Source of the DNA: JALZVT01 sp039029135
GTDB lineage: Bacteria; Pseudomonadota; Gammaproteobacteria; Pseudomonadales; Azotimanducaceae
Reading direction: 5' to 3'
Assembly: GCA_039029135.1 (NCBI GenBank)
Contig: JBCCGT010000005.1
Coordinates: forward strand, 178,759 to 242,758
DNA length: 64,000 nucleotides
Shown here: positions 18,398-26,824 of the stretch, piece after piece
Numbering within the stretch: the stretch's first letter is position 1
How the letters are laid out: every line of letters begins with the position of its first letter
Translations under genes and position numbers: made by a program
Notes under the pieces: generated by a model
Told to the model about the DNA's origin: nothing
The model's database searches: none
The model's input: the letters and a program-made list of their open reading frames with translations, nothing else

Positions 18398-19393
18398 ATG
18401 TCAGATTTCCTCACCCAGTACCCGCGCGTCGATCTCGCGCACCTGCCCACGCCGCTGGAACCGCTGCGGCGACTCACCGAGTACCTGCGCGGCCCGGAGC
18501 TGTTCATCAAACGCGACGACTGCACGGGCCTGGCCACCGGCGGTAACAAGACCCGCAAGCTCGAGTTTCTGCTGGGCGACGCGCTGGCGGAGGGCTGTGA
18601 GTCCGTTGTCACCGTGGGCGGGCTGCAGTCGAATCACGCGCGCCAGACCGCCGCGGCGGCGGCGCGGCTGGGACTCGGCTGCGAGCTGTTGCTGCAGGAA
18701 ATCACGGGCGCGCCGGAGGGCGCCTATGAGTACAGCGCCAATCTGCTATTGAACGATCTGTGCGGCGCGACGGTGCGGCGCTATCCGGCCGACGCCGACA
18801 TGGCCGCCGAACTCGACGCCTTCATCGAACGGCTGGTCGCAAAGGGTCGTAAGCCGTATCGGATTCCGCTGGGTGGCTCCTCCGCGCTGGGTGCGCTGGG
18901 CTATGTGCTCGCGATCGAAGAGATACTGACCCAGAGCATCGAGCAGAACATGCCGATCACTCACATCGTGGTGGCGACCGGCAGCGGCGGCACCCAGGCG
19001 GGTCTGCTCGCCGGCCTGGCCGCGGCCGGTTCGCCGATCCAGGTCATCGGCATTAACGTGTCGACAAGCCGCGAGAAACAGACTGAAAGGGTCGCCGCGG
19101 TGCTGGACGACACCTGCAAACTGCTGGGCCTGCCCGGCGTGGCCGCGGACCGCATCCACTGCGAGGACGCCTACTTCGAACCCGGCTACGGCGTGCCCAA
19201 CGAGGGTATGGTGCAGGCGCTGCGACTACTGGCGCAGACCGAAGGCCTGCTGCTCGATCCGGTCTACACGGGGAAGGCGATGGCCGGCCTCATCGACCTG
19301 GTTCACCAAGGGCGCTTCGAGGCGGACGATCAGGTGCTTTTCCTGCACACCGGTGGCAGCGCCGGGCTGTTTGCCTATCCGCGCAGTCTTTAG
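18398..19393 (+). CDS. dcyD: D-cysteine desulfhydrase (PLP enzyme)
   Basis: A 331-residue fold-type II PLP enzyme. The PLP lysine is in ATGGNKTRKLEFLL (about residue 51), then VTVGGLQSNHARQTAAAAA, the phosphate-binding loop VATGSGGTQAGL, and LLDPVYTGKAM. These match D-cysteine desulfhydrase (D-Cys to pyruvate, H2S and NH3) and its close relative ACC deaminase; DcyD is preferred from the overall pattern. Cytoplasmic. The upstream 231 bp from the divergent gene contain no other ORF of note. It faces the TIGR00266 gene with an 11-bp gap. Confidence 0.85.
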   Translation: MSDFLTQYPRVDLAHLPTPLEPLRRLTEYLRGPELFIKRDDCTGLATGGNKTRKLEFLLGDALAEGCESVVTVGGLQSNHARQTAAAAARLGLGCELLLQEITGAPEGAYEYSANLLLNDLCGATVRRYPADADMAAELDAFIERLVAKGRKPYRIPLGGSSALGALGYVLAIEEILTQSIEQNMPITHIVVATGSGGTQAGLLAGLAAAGSPIQVIGINVSTSREKQTERVAAVLDDTCKLLGLPGVAADRIHCEDAYFEPGYGVPNEGMVQALRLLAQTEGLLLDPVYTGKAMAGLIDLVHQGRFEADDQVLFLHTGGSAGLFAYPRSL

Positions 19394-19404
19394 AGTGGCG
19401 AGGT

Positions 19405-20196
19405 TCAGTCGCCGTCCAGCAGATCGCCGATGCCGCCAAGAATGGACCCCTCACCGCGCTTGCCGCCGGTTAGACCGGGCGCGTAGGCCATGATGCGCCC
19501 GGCAAGGCGCGAGATCGGCAGCGACTGCAGCCACACGCTGCCGGGGCCGCTGAGCGTCGCGAAGAACAGCCCTTCGCCGCCAAACACGGCGGACTTCAGC
19601 TTGCCGACGAACTCGACGTCGAATTCCACGCTCGACTCGTAGGCGACCACGCAGCCGGTATCGACCCGCAGCGTTTCGCCGGCCTTTAGCCGACGCTCGG
19701 CCAGCGTGCCGCCCGCGTGCACGAACGCTAGGCCGTCCCCCTCCAGCTTCTGCATGATGAAACCCTCGCCGCCGAACAGCGCCGTGCCCAGCTTGCGCTG
19801 AAACGCGATGCCCAGGCTCACGCCGCGCGCGGCGCAGAGGAAGGCGTCCTTCTGGCAGATGAACTGGCCGCCGTGGGCGGCGAGATCGACCGGCATGATC
19901 GTGCCCGGGTAGGGCGCGGCGAAGGCGACGCGACGCTTGCTGCTGCCCTCATTGTGGAACACGGTAGTAAACAGGGACTCGCCGGTGACCAGCCGCTTGC
20001 CGGCGCCCAGCAGCTTGCCCATCAGGCCGGTCTCCTGCCCGGAGCCATCGCCGAACACCGTGTCCATGTCGATGTCGTCCTCCATCATCATCATCGCCCC
20101 GGCCTCACCGATGGCCGCCTCGCCGGGGTCGAGCTCGACCTCCACGTACTGGGTCTCGGTGCCGAAGATTTCGTAGTCGATAACGTCCATGGCCAT
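19405..20196 (-). CDS. TIGR00266/AIM24 family protein
   Basis: A 263-residue beta-rich protein. It begins YEIFGTETQYVEVELDPGEAAIGEAGAMMMM and has the family's repeated Gly-rich turns (LFGGEGFIMQKLEGDG, VFGGEGLFFATLSGPG). The whole length is one beta-helix-like domain related to tryptophan-RNA-binding attenuator folds and mitochondrial AIM24. Biochemical role unknown; cytoplasmic. The stop is 11 bp from that of dcyD on the other strand. Confidence 0.9.
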   Translation of the reverse strand: MAMDVIDYEIFGTETQYVEVELDPGEAAIGEAGAMMMMEDDIDMDTVFGDGSGQETGLMGKLLGAGKRLVTGESLFTTVFHNEGSSKRRVAFAAPYPGTIMPVDLAAHGGQFICQKDAFLCAARGVSLGIAFQRKLGTALFGGEGFIMQKLEGDGLAFVHAGGTLAERRLKAGETLRVDTGCVVAYESSVEFDVEFVGKLKSAVFGGEGLFFATLSGPGSVWLQSLPISRLAGRIMAYAPGLTGGKRGEGSILGGIGDLLDGD

Positions 20197-20279
20197 GGCG
20201 GTGTTTCCTGCTGCGGTAGGTGACGAGTCTCGGAACAGCAGTTTGCGCTATGCGTAAACTGCTGGCGAGACGGGTGCGT

Positions 20280-21536
20280 TCAGGCGTCGTCGGCCGGCAA
20301 AGCGCGGCGGCGTTTCAGACCCGAGCTGAAGACAAAGAAGGCCACCAGTTCGCTGTCCGAGTTGATGCGTTCGGCGTTCATGAGACCGAGCACCTCGTCT
20401 TCGATGGCGTCGATCTCGGCGTACAGCGCGGCCGTCGGATGCTCCTGCAGGCGCGCTCGACAGTCCTGCAGCTGGCGGAAATAGCGCTCCAGCCGATCCT
20501 TGCGGCGCTGCTTGCGGCGCCGCAGCCAGCTCGTCGCCGCGGTGGCGAGCGCGAACGCCAGCGTCGCCAGCAGTGCGATCAGCTCGGCGTAGCGCTCGGC
20601 CAGCGAGGGCGCGTCACGCTCGACGTAGCGACGCGCGCCGTCGTGTAGCGCGAGCGTGTGTAGCACGGCGTCAACCGGGGCCTCGAAGGTGGCCCGGCTC
20701 AGCGGGTAGGCGCGCTCGAAGCGCTGCGGCGACTCGCGCAGCGCCTCGATCAGGGCGTAGACCCATTCGCCGTCCAGATCGGGTCGGCCGACCAGCAGCG
20801 TCTCGACGGCGAGCGTCGTGACGCTGTCGTGGTCCAGGCCTGGATAGAGACCGGCGGGCAGGGTGAACGGGCGCAGGTTCGGATAGCGCAACGCCAGCGC
20901 GCCGGCTTGGCCCGAGGCGGCGTCACCGTTGGGTGCGGCGAACGAGAACAGCCGATAGCCGGCGTAGCGCTCGGCCTGCTCGTAGGTCAACAGTCCGCCG
21001 AACAGCAGCACGGCGTCGTGCGGCGCGCCGTCGTCGTCGACCTCGTCCTGGCGCAGCCGGGCGTCCACGTTGTCCTGCATGAAGCTGTTGCCCAGTTTCA
21101 TGGTCAGTCGGTGGCCGACGCTGCCCGGCGGGCCGGCGTAGATCGATGGCTGGCCGAGCACCTGATCTAGCGTGGGTTCCTCGAGGCTGCGGTGCAGGGC
21201 GTGCAGGATGCTGGGGTACATCGGCAGCAGGAGCTGCAGATTGTGGTTGGGCTCGATGGGTTCCGCGAGCAGGGCGACGTCGACGGCGCCTCCTTCCAGC
21301 GCCGCCGTGAGCTCCTCGACCGACTCGAACGCGGGCTCGATGCGGATCGCGATACCGGCCTCGCCGAGCACGTCCGCGACCGCGGCGGCGATCGCGGGGC
21401 CGGGCTGGTCGCTAGTGAAGCCTAGCGTCTTGGTGCGCTCGCCGCCCGCACAGCCGGCGAACAGCAGGATCGCGCACAGCGCAGCGGCGCCGCTGCGGAG
21501 CGCGCGCTGGTGGATTCGATGGGCTGGTTTCGTCAA
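20280..21536 (-). CDS. TAXI-family solute-binding lipoprotein with C-terminal membrane anchor
   Basis: About 418 residues. A lipoprotein signal (LCAILLFAGC) precedes a TAXI-type binding domain: LGFTSDQPGPAIAAAVADVL, ELTAALEGGAVDVALLAEP, PSIYAGPPGSVGHRL. After ~300 residues comes a transmembrane helix (LIALLATLAFALATAATSW) and a basic cytoplasmic coiled coil. TAXI proteins normally feed TRAP transporters, but no TRAP permease is nearby; the added membrane helix suggests a sensor or a self-contained unit. The start is uncertain: TTG 21536 is the only near-N-terminal start codon I see. It lies 86 bp after the nitrile hydratase accessory gene on the same strand and is probably in that operon. Confidence 0.7.
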   Translation of the reverse strand: MTKPAHRIHQRALRSGAAALCAILLFAGCAGGERTKTLGFTSDQPGPAIAAAVADVLGEAGIAIRIEPAFESVEELTAALEGGAVDVALLAEPIEPNHNLQLLLPMYPSILHALHRSLEEPTLDQVLGQPSIYAGPPGSVGHRLTMKLGNSFMQDNVDARLRQDEVDDDGAPHDAVLLFGGLLTYEQAERYAGYRLFSFAAPNGDAASGQAGALALRYPNLRPFTLPAGLYPGLDHDSVTTLAVETLLVGRPDLDGEWVYALIEALRESPQRFERAYPLSRATFEAPVDAVLHTLALHDGARRYVERDAPSLAERYAELIALLATLAFALATAATSWLRRRKQRRKDRLERYFRQLQDCRARLQEHPTAALYAEIDAIEDEVLGLMNAERINSDSELVAFFVFSSGLKRRRALPADDA

Positions 21537-21622
21537 GGCGGCTTCAGGTTCGGGTGACAGCGCTTTGATCGCGTAGCCGGGATCGGAGTTCCGTGTTGCC
21601 CGATCTTGCCGCGACGCCACGC

Positions 21623-22003
21623 TCAATGGTCGTGGTCGTGGTCGTGGTCGTGACCGTGCGGGCGGGCGCGATATTCCCTGACGCGCGCGTCGAACTCGGC
21701 CGCGGTCAGCGGCGTCGTGCGCGTGACCAGATCGTTCAGCGCCGCACCAAAGTGCTCGTAATAGGCGTAGGGCGCGGCGGCCGTGCCAGCCGGCGTCGGG
21801 TTCGAATGCGCGCGGTCCCAGACGCCGATGTGGTGAATCAGCCGAGCCTGAAAGTCGGCCCACTCGAACAGGCCGGCCTCGTTGAGCGCGACGGCCATGC
21901 CGAACAGGCGGCCCTGCCAGGGCGCCTCGAACATGGCCTCGCCGTTGGCCTGCGGCGGCGTCGCAGCGCCCGTGAGCGCGGTCAGCGGGTCCGGCGCGCT
22001 CAA
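21623..22003 (-). CDS. Nitrile hydratase accessory protein (activator) with His-Asp tail
   Basis: A 126-residue protein matching the small accessory/activator family related to the N-terminal half of the beta subunit: FEAPWQGRLFGMAVALNEAGLFEWADFQARL and YYEHFGAALNDLV. In other systems this chaperone helps deliver cobalt to the alpha subunit. The C-terminus is HGHDHDHDHDH, five alternating His-Asp pairs, a plausible Co2+ or other metal-binding tail. The start is a TTG at 22003 whose bases overlap the alpha-subunit stop (TTGA), indicating translational coupling. Assignment is strong from sequence and position. Confidence 0.85.
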   Translation of the reverse strand: MSAPDPLTALTGAATPPQANGEAMFEAPWQGRLFGMAVALNEAGLFEWADFQARLIHHIGVWDRAHSNPTPAGTAAAPYAYYEHFGAALNDLVTRTTPLTAAEFDARVREYRARPHGHDHDHDHDH

Positions 22004-22611
22004 GCCAGCACCTCGACGCCGATCATGCTGTCGCGGGTGACCCGGCTCGCGAGCTGTTCTTCGCTCAGATCTGCCCAGGCGGGCGGCCGCTCGGGCAGAA
22101 CCATGTAGCGAATCTCGGCCGAGGAATCCCACACCCTGACGCTGACGTCGTCGTCGAGCCGGGTGCCGAACTCGCGCAGCACCGCGCGCGGCTCGCGCAC
22201 GACGCGCGAGCGGTAGGCCGGGTCCTTGTACCACTTGGGTGGCAGGCCCAGCACCGCCCAGGGATAGCAGGAACAGAGCGTGCAGACGACGACGTTGTGC
22301 ACGGCCGGCGTGTTTTCGACGACGACGAGCTTGTCGACCTGACCGCCGCGAAACTCGAAGCGGTTCACCGCCTCGGTGCCGTCGCGCAGCAGCAGCGCCC
22401 GAAAGTCCTCGTCCACCCAGGCGCGCGCGACGAGCTGCGCGCCGTTCATCGGTCCGACGCGCTCGTTGTAGCGCTCGATGACCTCGTCGACTGCCGCGGG
22501 ATCGAGGATGCCCTTTTCGATCAGCAGGCTCTCCAGCGCCTCGGCGCGGATCGCGGGCTCGGCAGCGTGATCGTCTTGCTGGTCTTGCTCCTGGTCAGGG
22601 TCGTGGGTCAT
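22000..22611 (-). CDS. nthA: Nitrile hydratase subunit alpha, cobalt type
   Basis: A 203-residue alpha subunit. The metal-binding claw VCTLCSCYPW places Cys110, Cys113, Ser114 and Cys115; Thr after the first Cys marks the cobalt form (iron enzymes have Ser). Other hallmarks are YNERVGPMNGAQLVARAWVD, VVVENTPAVHNVVVCTLCSCY and WDSSAEIRYMVLPERP. With the beta subunit it hydrates a nitrile to an amide in the cytoplasm. Two of the three claw cysteines are expected to be oxidised. ATG 22611 follows GGGAGA. Unusually the beta gene precedes alpha and a phosphoribosyltransferase precedes both, which hints at a nucleobase or nucleotide nitrile as substrate. Confidence 0.95.
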   Translation of the reverse strand: MTHDPDQEQDQQDDHAAEPAIRAEALESLLIEKGILDPAAVDEVIERYNERVGPMNGAQLVARAWVDEDFRALLLRDGTEAVNRFEFRGGQVDKLVVVENTPAVHNVVVCTLCSCYPWAVLGLPPKWYKDPAYRSRVVREPRAVLREFGTRLDDDVSVRVWDSSAEIRYMVLPERPPAWADLSEEQLASRVTRDSMIGVEVLA

Positions 22612-22695
22612 CGCAGGGTGTCTCCCGTGTCATGCGCTGCCTTTCTCGGTTGCGCCGGATTGCGTCCGACTGCGCTGCCCGCGCGCCGGCGCCGT

Positions 22696-23385
22696 TCAGG
22701 GCGCGTCCGGCTCAGGGCAAAGATAGGGCTCGAACAGGTCGAGACAGACGGTGTCTCCCGGCCCCGCCTCGCTGTCGGGCCAGAGCGCCGAGCGCTCGAA
22801 GGCGATCGTGTACAGATGCTGCGGGTCCTCGCCGCGGCCGTGGGCGTGGCTGTCCGGAAAGACCCAGCCGTCGTGCCATGCGATCACCGTGCCCACGGCG
22901 TCGCGGGCGTAGGCAGGCAGCCGGGTGTGGCCCGGCTGGGCATCGCGCGCCGTGCGCACCCGCTCGCCGATCGCGTAGCGCGGCGCCGCGGCGAGCGTTC
23001 GCTGGGCGCTGCCGGCGTCACCCGGCGTCAGCCCCTCCGGGCGAGTCCCGGGCCGGGCCGCGACGCGATCTGCCGAGCTTGCGCCGCGTTCCCGCGCGCG
23101 CGCGTCGATCTCCGCTGTGCTGATGACGCCGGCCTCCACCAGCATCGTCTCGGCGGCGCCCAGCCAGCGACCGTAGTAGCCGTGCTCGAGATAGCAGTCC
23201 GGGTCGATCCGCTCGATTGCGTGGCGAAAGTAGTCGGTGTTGGCCGCGACGCCGCTCGCGAACAGCGCGTTGATGCTGGCGAACACCGCGGCGTGCCAGC
23301 GGGGATCCAGCGCAGCGGCGGCGCCGCTGTCGGTGTCGATCGGCGCGTTTCCCGGCCGACCCCCTTGATCGTGGATGCCGTCCAT
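22696..23385 (-). CDS. nthB: Nitrile hydratase subunit beta
   Basis: A 229-residue beta subunit. It begins MDGIHDQGGRPGN (family MDGIHDMGG), with YFRHAIERIDPDCYLEHGYYGRWLGAAETMLVEAGVI in the helical half and the SH3-like C-terminal half beginning YAIGERVRT and continuing HTRLPAYARDAVGTVIAWHDGWVFPDSHAHG. Arg residues in the helical region normally contact the oxidised cysteines of alpha. The ATG is 2 bp after the stop of the phosphoribosyltransferase gene, so these two are translationally linked; alpha follows after 84 bp. Confidence 0.95.
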   Translation of the reverse strand: MDGIHDQGGRPGNAPIDTDSGAAAALDPRWHAAVFASINALFASGVAANTDYFRHAIERIDPDCYLEHGYYGRWLGAAETMLVEAGVISTAEIDARARERGASSADRVAARPGTRPEGLTPGDAGSAQRTLAAAPRYAIGERVRTARDAQPGHTRLPAYARDAVGTVIAWHDGWVFPDSHAHGRGEDPQHLYTIAFERSALWPDSEAGPGDTVCLDLFEPYLCPEPDAP

Positions 23386-23387
23386 CG

Positions 23388-23996
23388 TCAGCTTCCCGCG
23401 CCGCTCGCATCCGGCGGCGGGCAGCGGTCGAGGTGCGGGGTCAGAAAGGGCTTGTGGGTGTCGATCTCGGCGCGGGTCAGGCCAGCCAGCTCCCACGGCA
23501 GCACCAGCCAGTCGCTGGTCTCTTGGACATAGAACTCGGGGTAGGCGCGATCCTCGGCGGGGCCCTGCAGGGGATTGCGCACCCAGATCGTCGCAACCCT
23601 TACGTCTTCGGGCATGTTGCGTTTCAGTCGGGTGTGCAGCGACTCGATCACGGCGTCGGTGTGGCGGCCGCTCGAATAGACGTCGTCGACGATCAGCAGG
23701 CGGTCGTCGTGGTTCATGTTTTCCAGCAGGTACTGCTTGCCGTGCACCCGTATGCCGTCGCGATTGCGATAGGTCCGTTCGTACTCCTCGCGGCCCCCGT
23801 AGGAGGTGCGCAGGGCGATGTGATCGGTCTCGACGCCCAGCGTCGCCAGACACTCCTGCACGACGATGCCCACGGCGCTGCCGCCGCGCCACAGCCCGAC
23901 GATAAACGTCGGGCGAAAACCCGAGTCGAAGATCTGGCAGCCGAGGCGAAAGCCATCGAGCATATGCTCCTCTTCGTCGATGAAGCGTTTTTCCAT
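23388..23996 (-). CDS. Phosphoribosyltransferase (purine-type), nitrile hydratase operon
   Basis: A 202-residue type I PRTase. The PRPP-binding loop is LLIVDDVYSSGRHT (about residues 98-111), preceded by the core VGLWRGGSAVGIVVQE and ALRTSYGG. It would join a purine-like base to PRPP, releasing pyrophosphate. It resembles the divergent PRTase at 24054 block for block (GFRPTFIVGLWRGG versus DFRPSAIIAVWRGG; KRNMPEDVRVATI versus RRNMPADVRIAVP), so the two are paralogues. Being the first gene of a nitrile hydratase operon is unusual and suggests the base or nucleotide carries a nitrile (inference). Cytoplasmic. Confidence 0.85.
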   Translation of the reverse strand: MEKRFIDEEEHMLDGFRLGCQIFDSGFRPTFIVGLWRGGSAVGIVVQECLATLGVETDHIALRTSYGGREEYERTYRNRDGIRVHGKQYLLENMNHDDRLLIVDDVYSSGRHTDAVIESLHTRLKRNMPEDVRVATIWVRNPLQGPAEDRAYPEFYVQETSDWLVLPWELAGLTRAEIDTHKPFLTPHLDRCPPPDASGAGS

Positions 23997-24053
23997 GGCG
24001 CGTGTCGGTGATCGGCGTGGCGGCAGTATAGCGGCGGCGGCATACTTGTTCAG

Positions 24054-24629
24054 ATGAACGAGAAGACCTATCTCGACGCCCAGCAGCTATTGGACGATTC
24101 GTTTCGGCTCGCGGCGGACATCTATGCGAGCGATTTTCGCCCCAGCGCGATCATCGCCGTGTGGCGCGGCGGCGCGCCGATGGGGCTCGCGGTGCAGGAG
24201 TTCATGGCCTATCTCGGGGTGGCCAGCGACCACATCGCGATCCGCACCAGCTCCTATCAGGGCGTCGATCAGCGCAGCCGGGAAGTTGCGGTCTACGGCC
24301 TCAGCTATCTGGTGAAGAGCCTGACCTACGACGATCAGCTGCTGATCGTCGACGACGTGTTCGACACCGGCCACACGATCGCCGCGATCATCGATCAGCT
24401 ACGCGCCAAACTGCGACGCAACATGCCGGCCGACGTGCGCATCGCGGTGCCGTACTACAAACCCACGCGCAACCAGACCGATCTGGTGCCGGACTACTAC
24501 CTGCACGAGACCGCCGAGTGGCTGAAATATCCGCACTCGCTGGAAGGGCTGTCGGCGGCTGAGATTGCCGAACACAGGCCGCGCATCTACGAGATCCTAA
24601 AGTCCAGGCTGCCGGACGGCGCCGGGTGA
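24054..24629 (+). CDS. Phosphoribosyltransferase (hypoxanthine-type)
   Basis: A 191-residue type I PRTase with PRPP loop LLIVDDVFDTGHTI (about residues 98-111) and core VWRGGAPMGLAVQE plus RTSSYQG. It is annotated here as hypoxanthine-type from the overall layout; the base specificity cannot be read from sequence. It is divergent from its paralogue at 23388 across only 57 bp, so both promoters must overlap. The downstream 2OG-Fe oxygenase start overlaps its stop (GTGA), and an MFS transporter follows, suggesting a pathway that modifies and moves a nucleobase-derived compound. Confidence 0.85.
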   Translation: MNEKTYLDAQQLLDDSFRLAADIYASDFRPSAIIAVWRGGAPMGLAVQEFMAYLGVASDHIAIRTSSYQGVDQRSREVAVYGLSYLVKSLTYDDQLLIVDDVFDTGHTIAAIIDQLRAKLRRNMPADVRIAVPYYKPTRNQTDLVPDYYLHETAEWLKYPHSLEGLSAAEIAEHRPRIYEILKSRLPDGAG

Positions 24630-25540
24630 GCGCGCGAATCGCGGCGCTTGACGTCCGGTCGGCTGCTGCGCGCGACGCGGCGCTGCCGGCCGCCATCGAT
24701 GCGGCGTTGATCGATACCGGTTTCCTGCTCGCGCGCGGGCTGGCGATCGACCCGGGGCTGCTGGCGGCGGTCTATCGCACCAGCCACGCATTCTTCGCCC
24801 GCGACGCCGCGTACAAGGCGCGCTTCGGTTATCGCTCGGCGCTGGAGAACTTTGGCTATCAGGGTCTGCGCGAGGAAAACCTGGATCCCGATGCGCCGGC
24901 GGACCTGAAAGAAACCTTTACGATGCGCAACATCCTACGGCGGCCGCCCGCGGACGAGCGCTGGCCGAGCGCCGAGTTTCGCGAGCTGATGCAGCGGTTT
25001 TATCGGGCGGCGATGGACGCCGGACTGCACCTGCAGCGGCAGATCGCCGCCGCGCTCAAGCTCGAGCCCGAATTTTTCGCGCGCCATCACAGCGGCGACA
25101 ACGTCACCCTGCGGCTGCTGTATTACCCGGCCTCCACGTCGAATGACGCGCGCCAGCTCGGCGCGGGGGCCCACACCGACTACGGGCTGCTGACGCTCCT
25201 GTTTCAGGACCGCATCGGCGGACTCGAGGTGCGCGACGAACGTGGCGACTGGCACCCCGTCGCGAGCGCTGCGGAGGAAGTCATCGTCAATTCCGGCGAC
25301 CTGCTCGAACGCTGGAGCAACGGCCGCTACCGCTCCACGCCGCGTCGCGTGCAGCCGCGCAGATCGGGCGAACCGCGACTGTCGATCGCGTTCTTTCTGG
25401 ATCCGGACAGCGACACATTGGTCGAGGCGATACCCGCCTGCGTGCCGCCGGGCGAGGCGCCGCGCTTCGCGCCGGTGACGGCGGGCGAGCACGTGCAGCA
25501 GATGCTCGCCCGCAGTCACAAGGACCGCTACGACTCGTGA
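24626..25540 (+). CDS. 2-oxoglutarate/Fe(II) oxygenase, isopenicillin N synthase-like
   Basis: A 304-residue enzyme of the isopenicillin N synthase-like family. The iron ligands are His and Asp in GAGAHTDYGLLTLL (HxD) and a distal His, probably that in AGEHVQQ or an equivalent; the 2OG-binding Arg is in RLSIAFFLDPD (RxS). The N-terminal DIOX_N-like part holds IDTGFLLARG and FGYQGLREEN. It uses O2 for hydroxylation, desaturation or ring closure of an unknown substrate. The GTG start overlaps the stop of the PRTase gene, and the MFS gene overlaps its own stop, so the three are translationally coupled. Confidence 0.85.
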   Translation: MSARIAALDVRSAAARDAALPAAIDAALIDTGFLLARGLAIDPGLLAAVYRTSHAFFARDAAYKARFGYRSALENFGYQGLREENLDPDAPADLKETFTMRNILRRPPADERWPSAEFRELMQRFYRAAMDAGLHLQRQIAAALKLEPEFFARHHSGDNVTLRLLYYPASTSNDARQLGAGAHTDYGLLTLLFQDRIGGLEVRDERGDWHPVASAAEEVIVNSGDLLERWSNGRYRSTPRRVQPRRSGEPRLSIAFFLDPDSDTLVEAIPACVPPGEAPRFAPVTAGEHVQQMLARSHKDRYDS

Positions 25541-26748
25541 TGCGCGGTCCGGTTTTTTTGCGTCAGCACCCGACGCTCGCGCTCGCCGGGGCGGGGGCGT
25601 TCTCGATGTCGACGCTGTTCAGCGCCATGAAACCGATCCTGCTGACCCGCTACGTGGAACAGCTTGGCCTATCGGAGGGCCTCGCGGGTCTGATCGTAGC
25701 CCTGCCGTTTACGGGCATAGCCCTGTCCGCTGCGCTGATGCGGGGCTTCATGCTGCGCGGGCGCTACACGACGATCGCGGCGGGCCTGGGCGTGGTGCTG
25801 GTCGCGGCGGAGCTTCTCAGCGCCAGCCGCTATGCGTCTCTGCGGCTGTTGCTGCCGGCGCAGCTCGTCTCAGGCATTTGCGTCGGCCTGCTCATGGGGC
25901 TGACGTCCCGCTACATCGCGCGCACGGCGTCGCCCGACCAGCTGTTTGGCTTCGTCGACATGACCGCCGTGCTGCTGATGTCCTTCATGGTCTACGGCGT
26001 CGGCCTGAGCGTCGCCGGCTGGGGAGTCGAGGGGGGCTATCTGGCCGCCGTGGCGATCTGCGGGCTGTTCGCGCTGCTCGTCCTCTGCTTTCGTCCGCCC
26101 CATCGCGACAGCATCGGGAGCGGCCTCGATCCCACCCATCCCGCAGGGGCGCCACAGACCGCGCTGCGCGTCGGAGTGCGTGAGCTGGCCGTCGTCGCCA
26201 TGGGCGTGCTGTTCGTGACCTGCAGCGGCATCGGCTTCGCCTTTATGTTCACGCTCGCGACGAACCTCGGCATGGGTATGGAGGCCGCAAGCGGGCGCAT
26301 TGGTGTGCTGCTGTTCGTCTCTGCGCTCGCGTGCCAGGTCGGCGGCTGGGCCAGCGCCCGTTTCGGACCCGAGCGGCCGCTGGCGGGTGCTTTCGTGGTT
26401 TGCGCCTTCGGCTGGGCGCTGGCGGTCGGCGCGGACAGCACCTGGATCTACATGGCCTCGCTGGTGCCGGCGATCTTTTCGCTGCAGTTCTGTTTCCCGA
26501 TCCTGCTGTCCTTCAGCGCTTCTCTCGACGGCGCGGGCCGCTGGGCGGCCATCGCGACGCCGCTGATCACCAGCGGCTTCGCGTGGGCGTCGATCGTAGC
26601 CGGCCAAGTGGTGGGGCGCTGGGGTTTGGACGCCATCGCCTGGACGACAGGCGCGGGCCTGGCCGTCTGCCTGCTGCTGCTGTGCGTTGCGGTGCGGGCC
26701 GGCGAGCGCGGTATGCCGGGCGACGAACTGCTTGAATCGGCGCGCTGA
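25540..26748 (+). CDS. MFS transporter
   Basis: About 402 residues with 12 predicted membrane helices (for example LIVALPFTGIALSAALM, LVVLVAAELLSASRY-like, LAVVAMGVLFVTCSGIGFAFMF, LAVCLLLLCVAV). The layout and the cytoplasmic loop at residues ~185-215 fit a major facilitator; no substrate motif is recognised. The start ATG overlaps the oxygenase stop (TGATG); GTG 25537 is in frame three bases before. By context it may export or import the product of the PRTase/oxygenase/nitrile hydratase locus. Inner membrane. Confidence 0.85.
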   Translation: MRGPVFLRQHPTLALAGAGAFSMSTLFSAMKPILLTRYVEQLGLSEGLAGLIVALPFTGIALSAALMRGFMLRGRYTTIAAGLGVVLVAAELLSASRYASLRLLLPAQLVSGICVGLLMGLTSRYIARTASPDQLFGFVDMTAVLLMSFMVYGVGLSVAGWGVEGGYLAAVAICGLFALLVLCFRPPHRDSIGSGLDPTHPAGAPQTALRVGVRELAVVAMGVLFVTCSGIGFAFMFTLATNLGMGMEAASGRIGVLLFVSALACQVGGWASARFGPERPLAGAFVVCAFGWALAVGADSTWIYMASLVPAIFSLQFCFPILLSFSASLDGAGRWAAIATPLITSGFAWASIVAGQVVGRWGLDAIAWTTGAGLAVCLLLLCVAVRAGERGMPGDELLESAR

Positions 26749-26824
26749 GCGGCGCGCCAACACCGTCGACAGCGCGCTGTTGGCGACGTCAACCGACGTC
26801 AAAACGTCAAGAAGGGAAAACGGG

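Noticed and set aside
17306..19393. 695-codon plus-strand frame starting at 17306
   Set aside because: Only its last 331 codons (from 18398) are a real enzyme; the first part is antisense to the membrane hydrolase gene.
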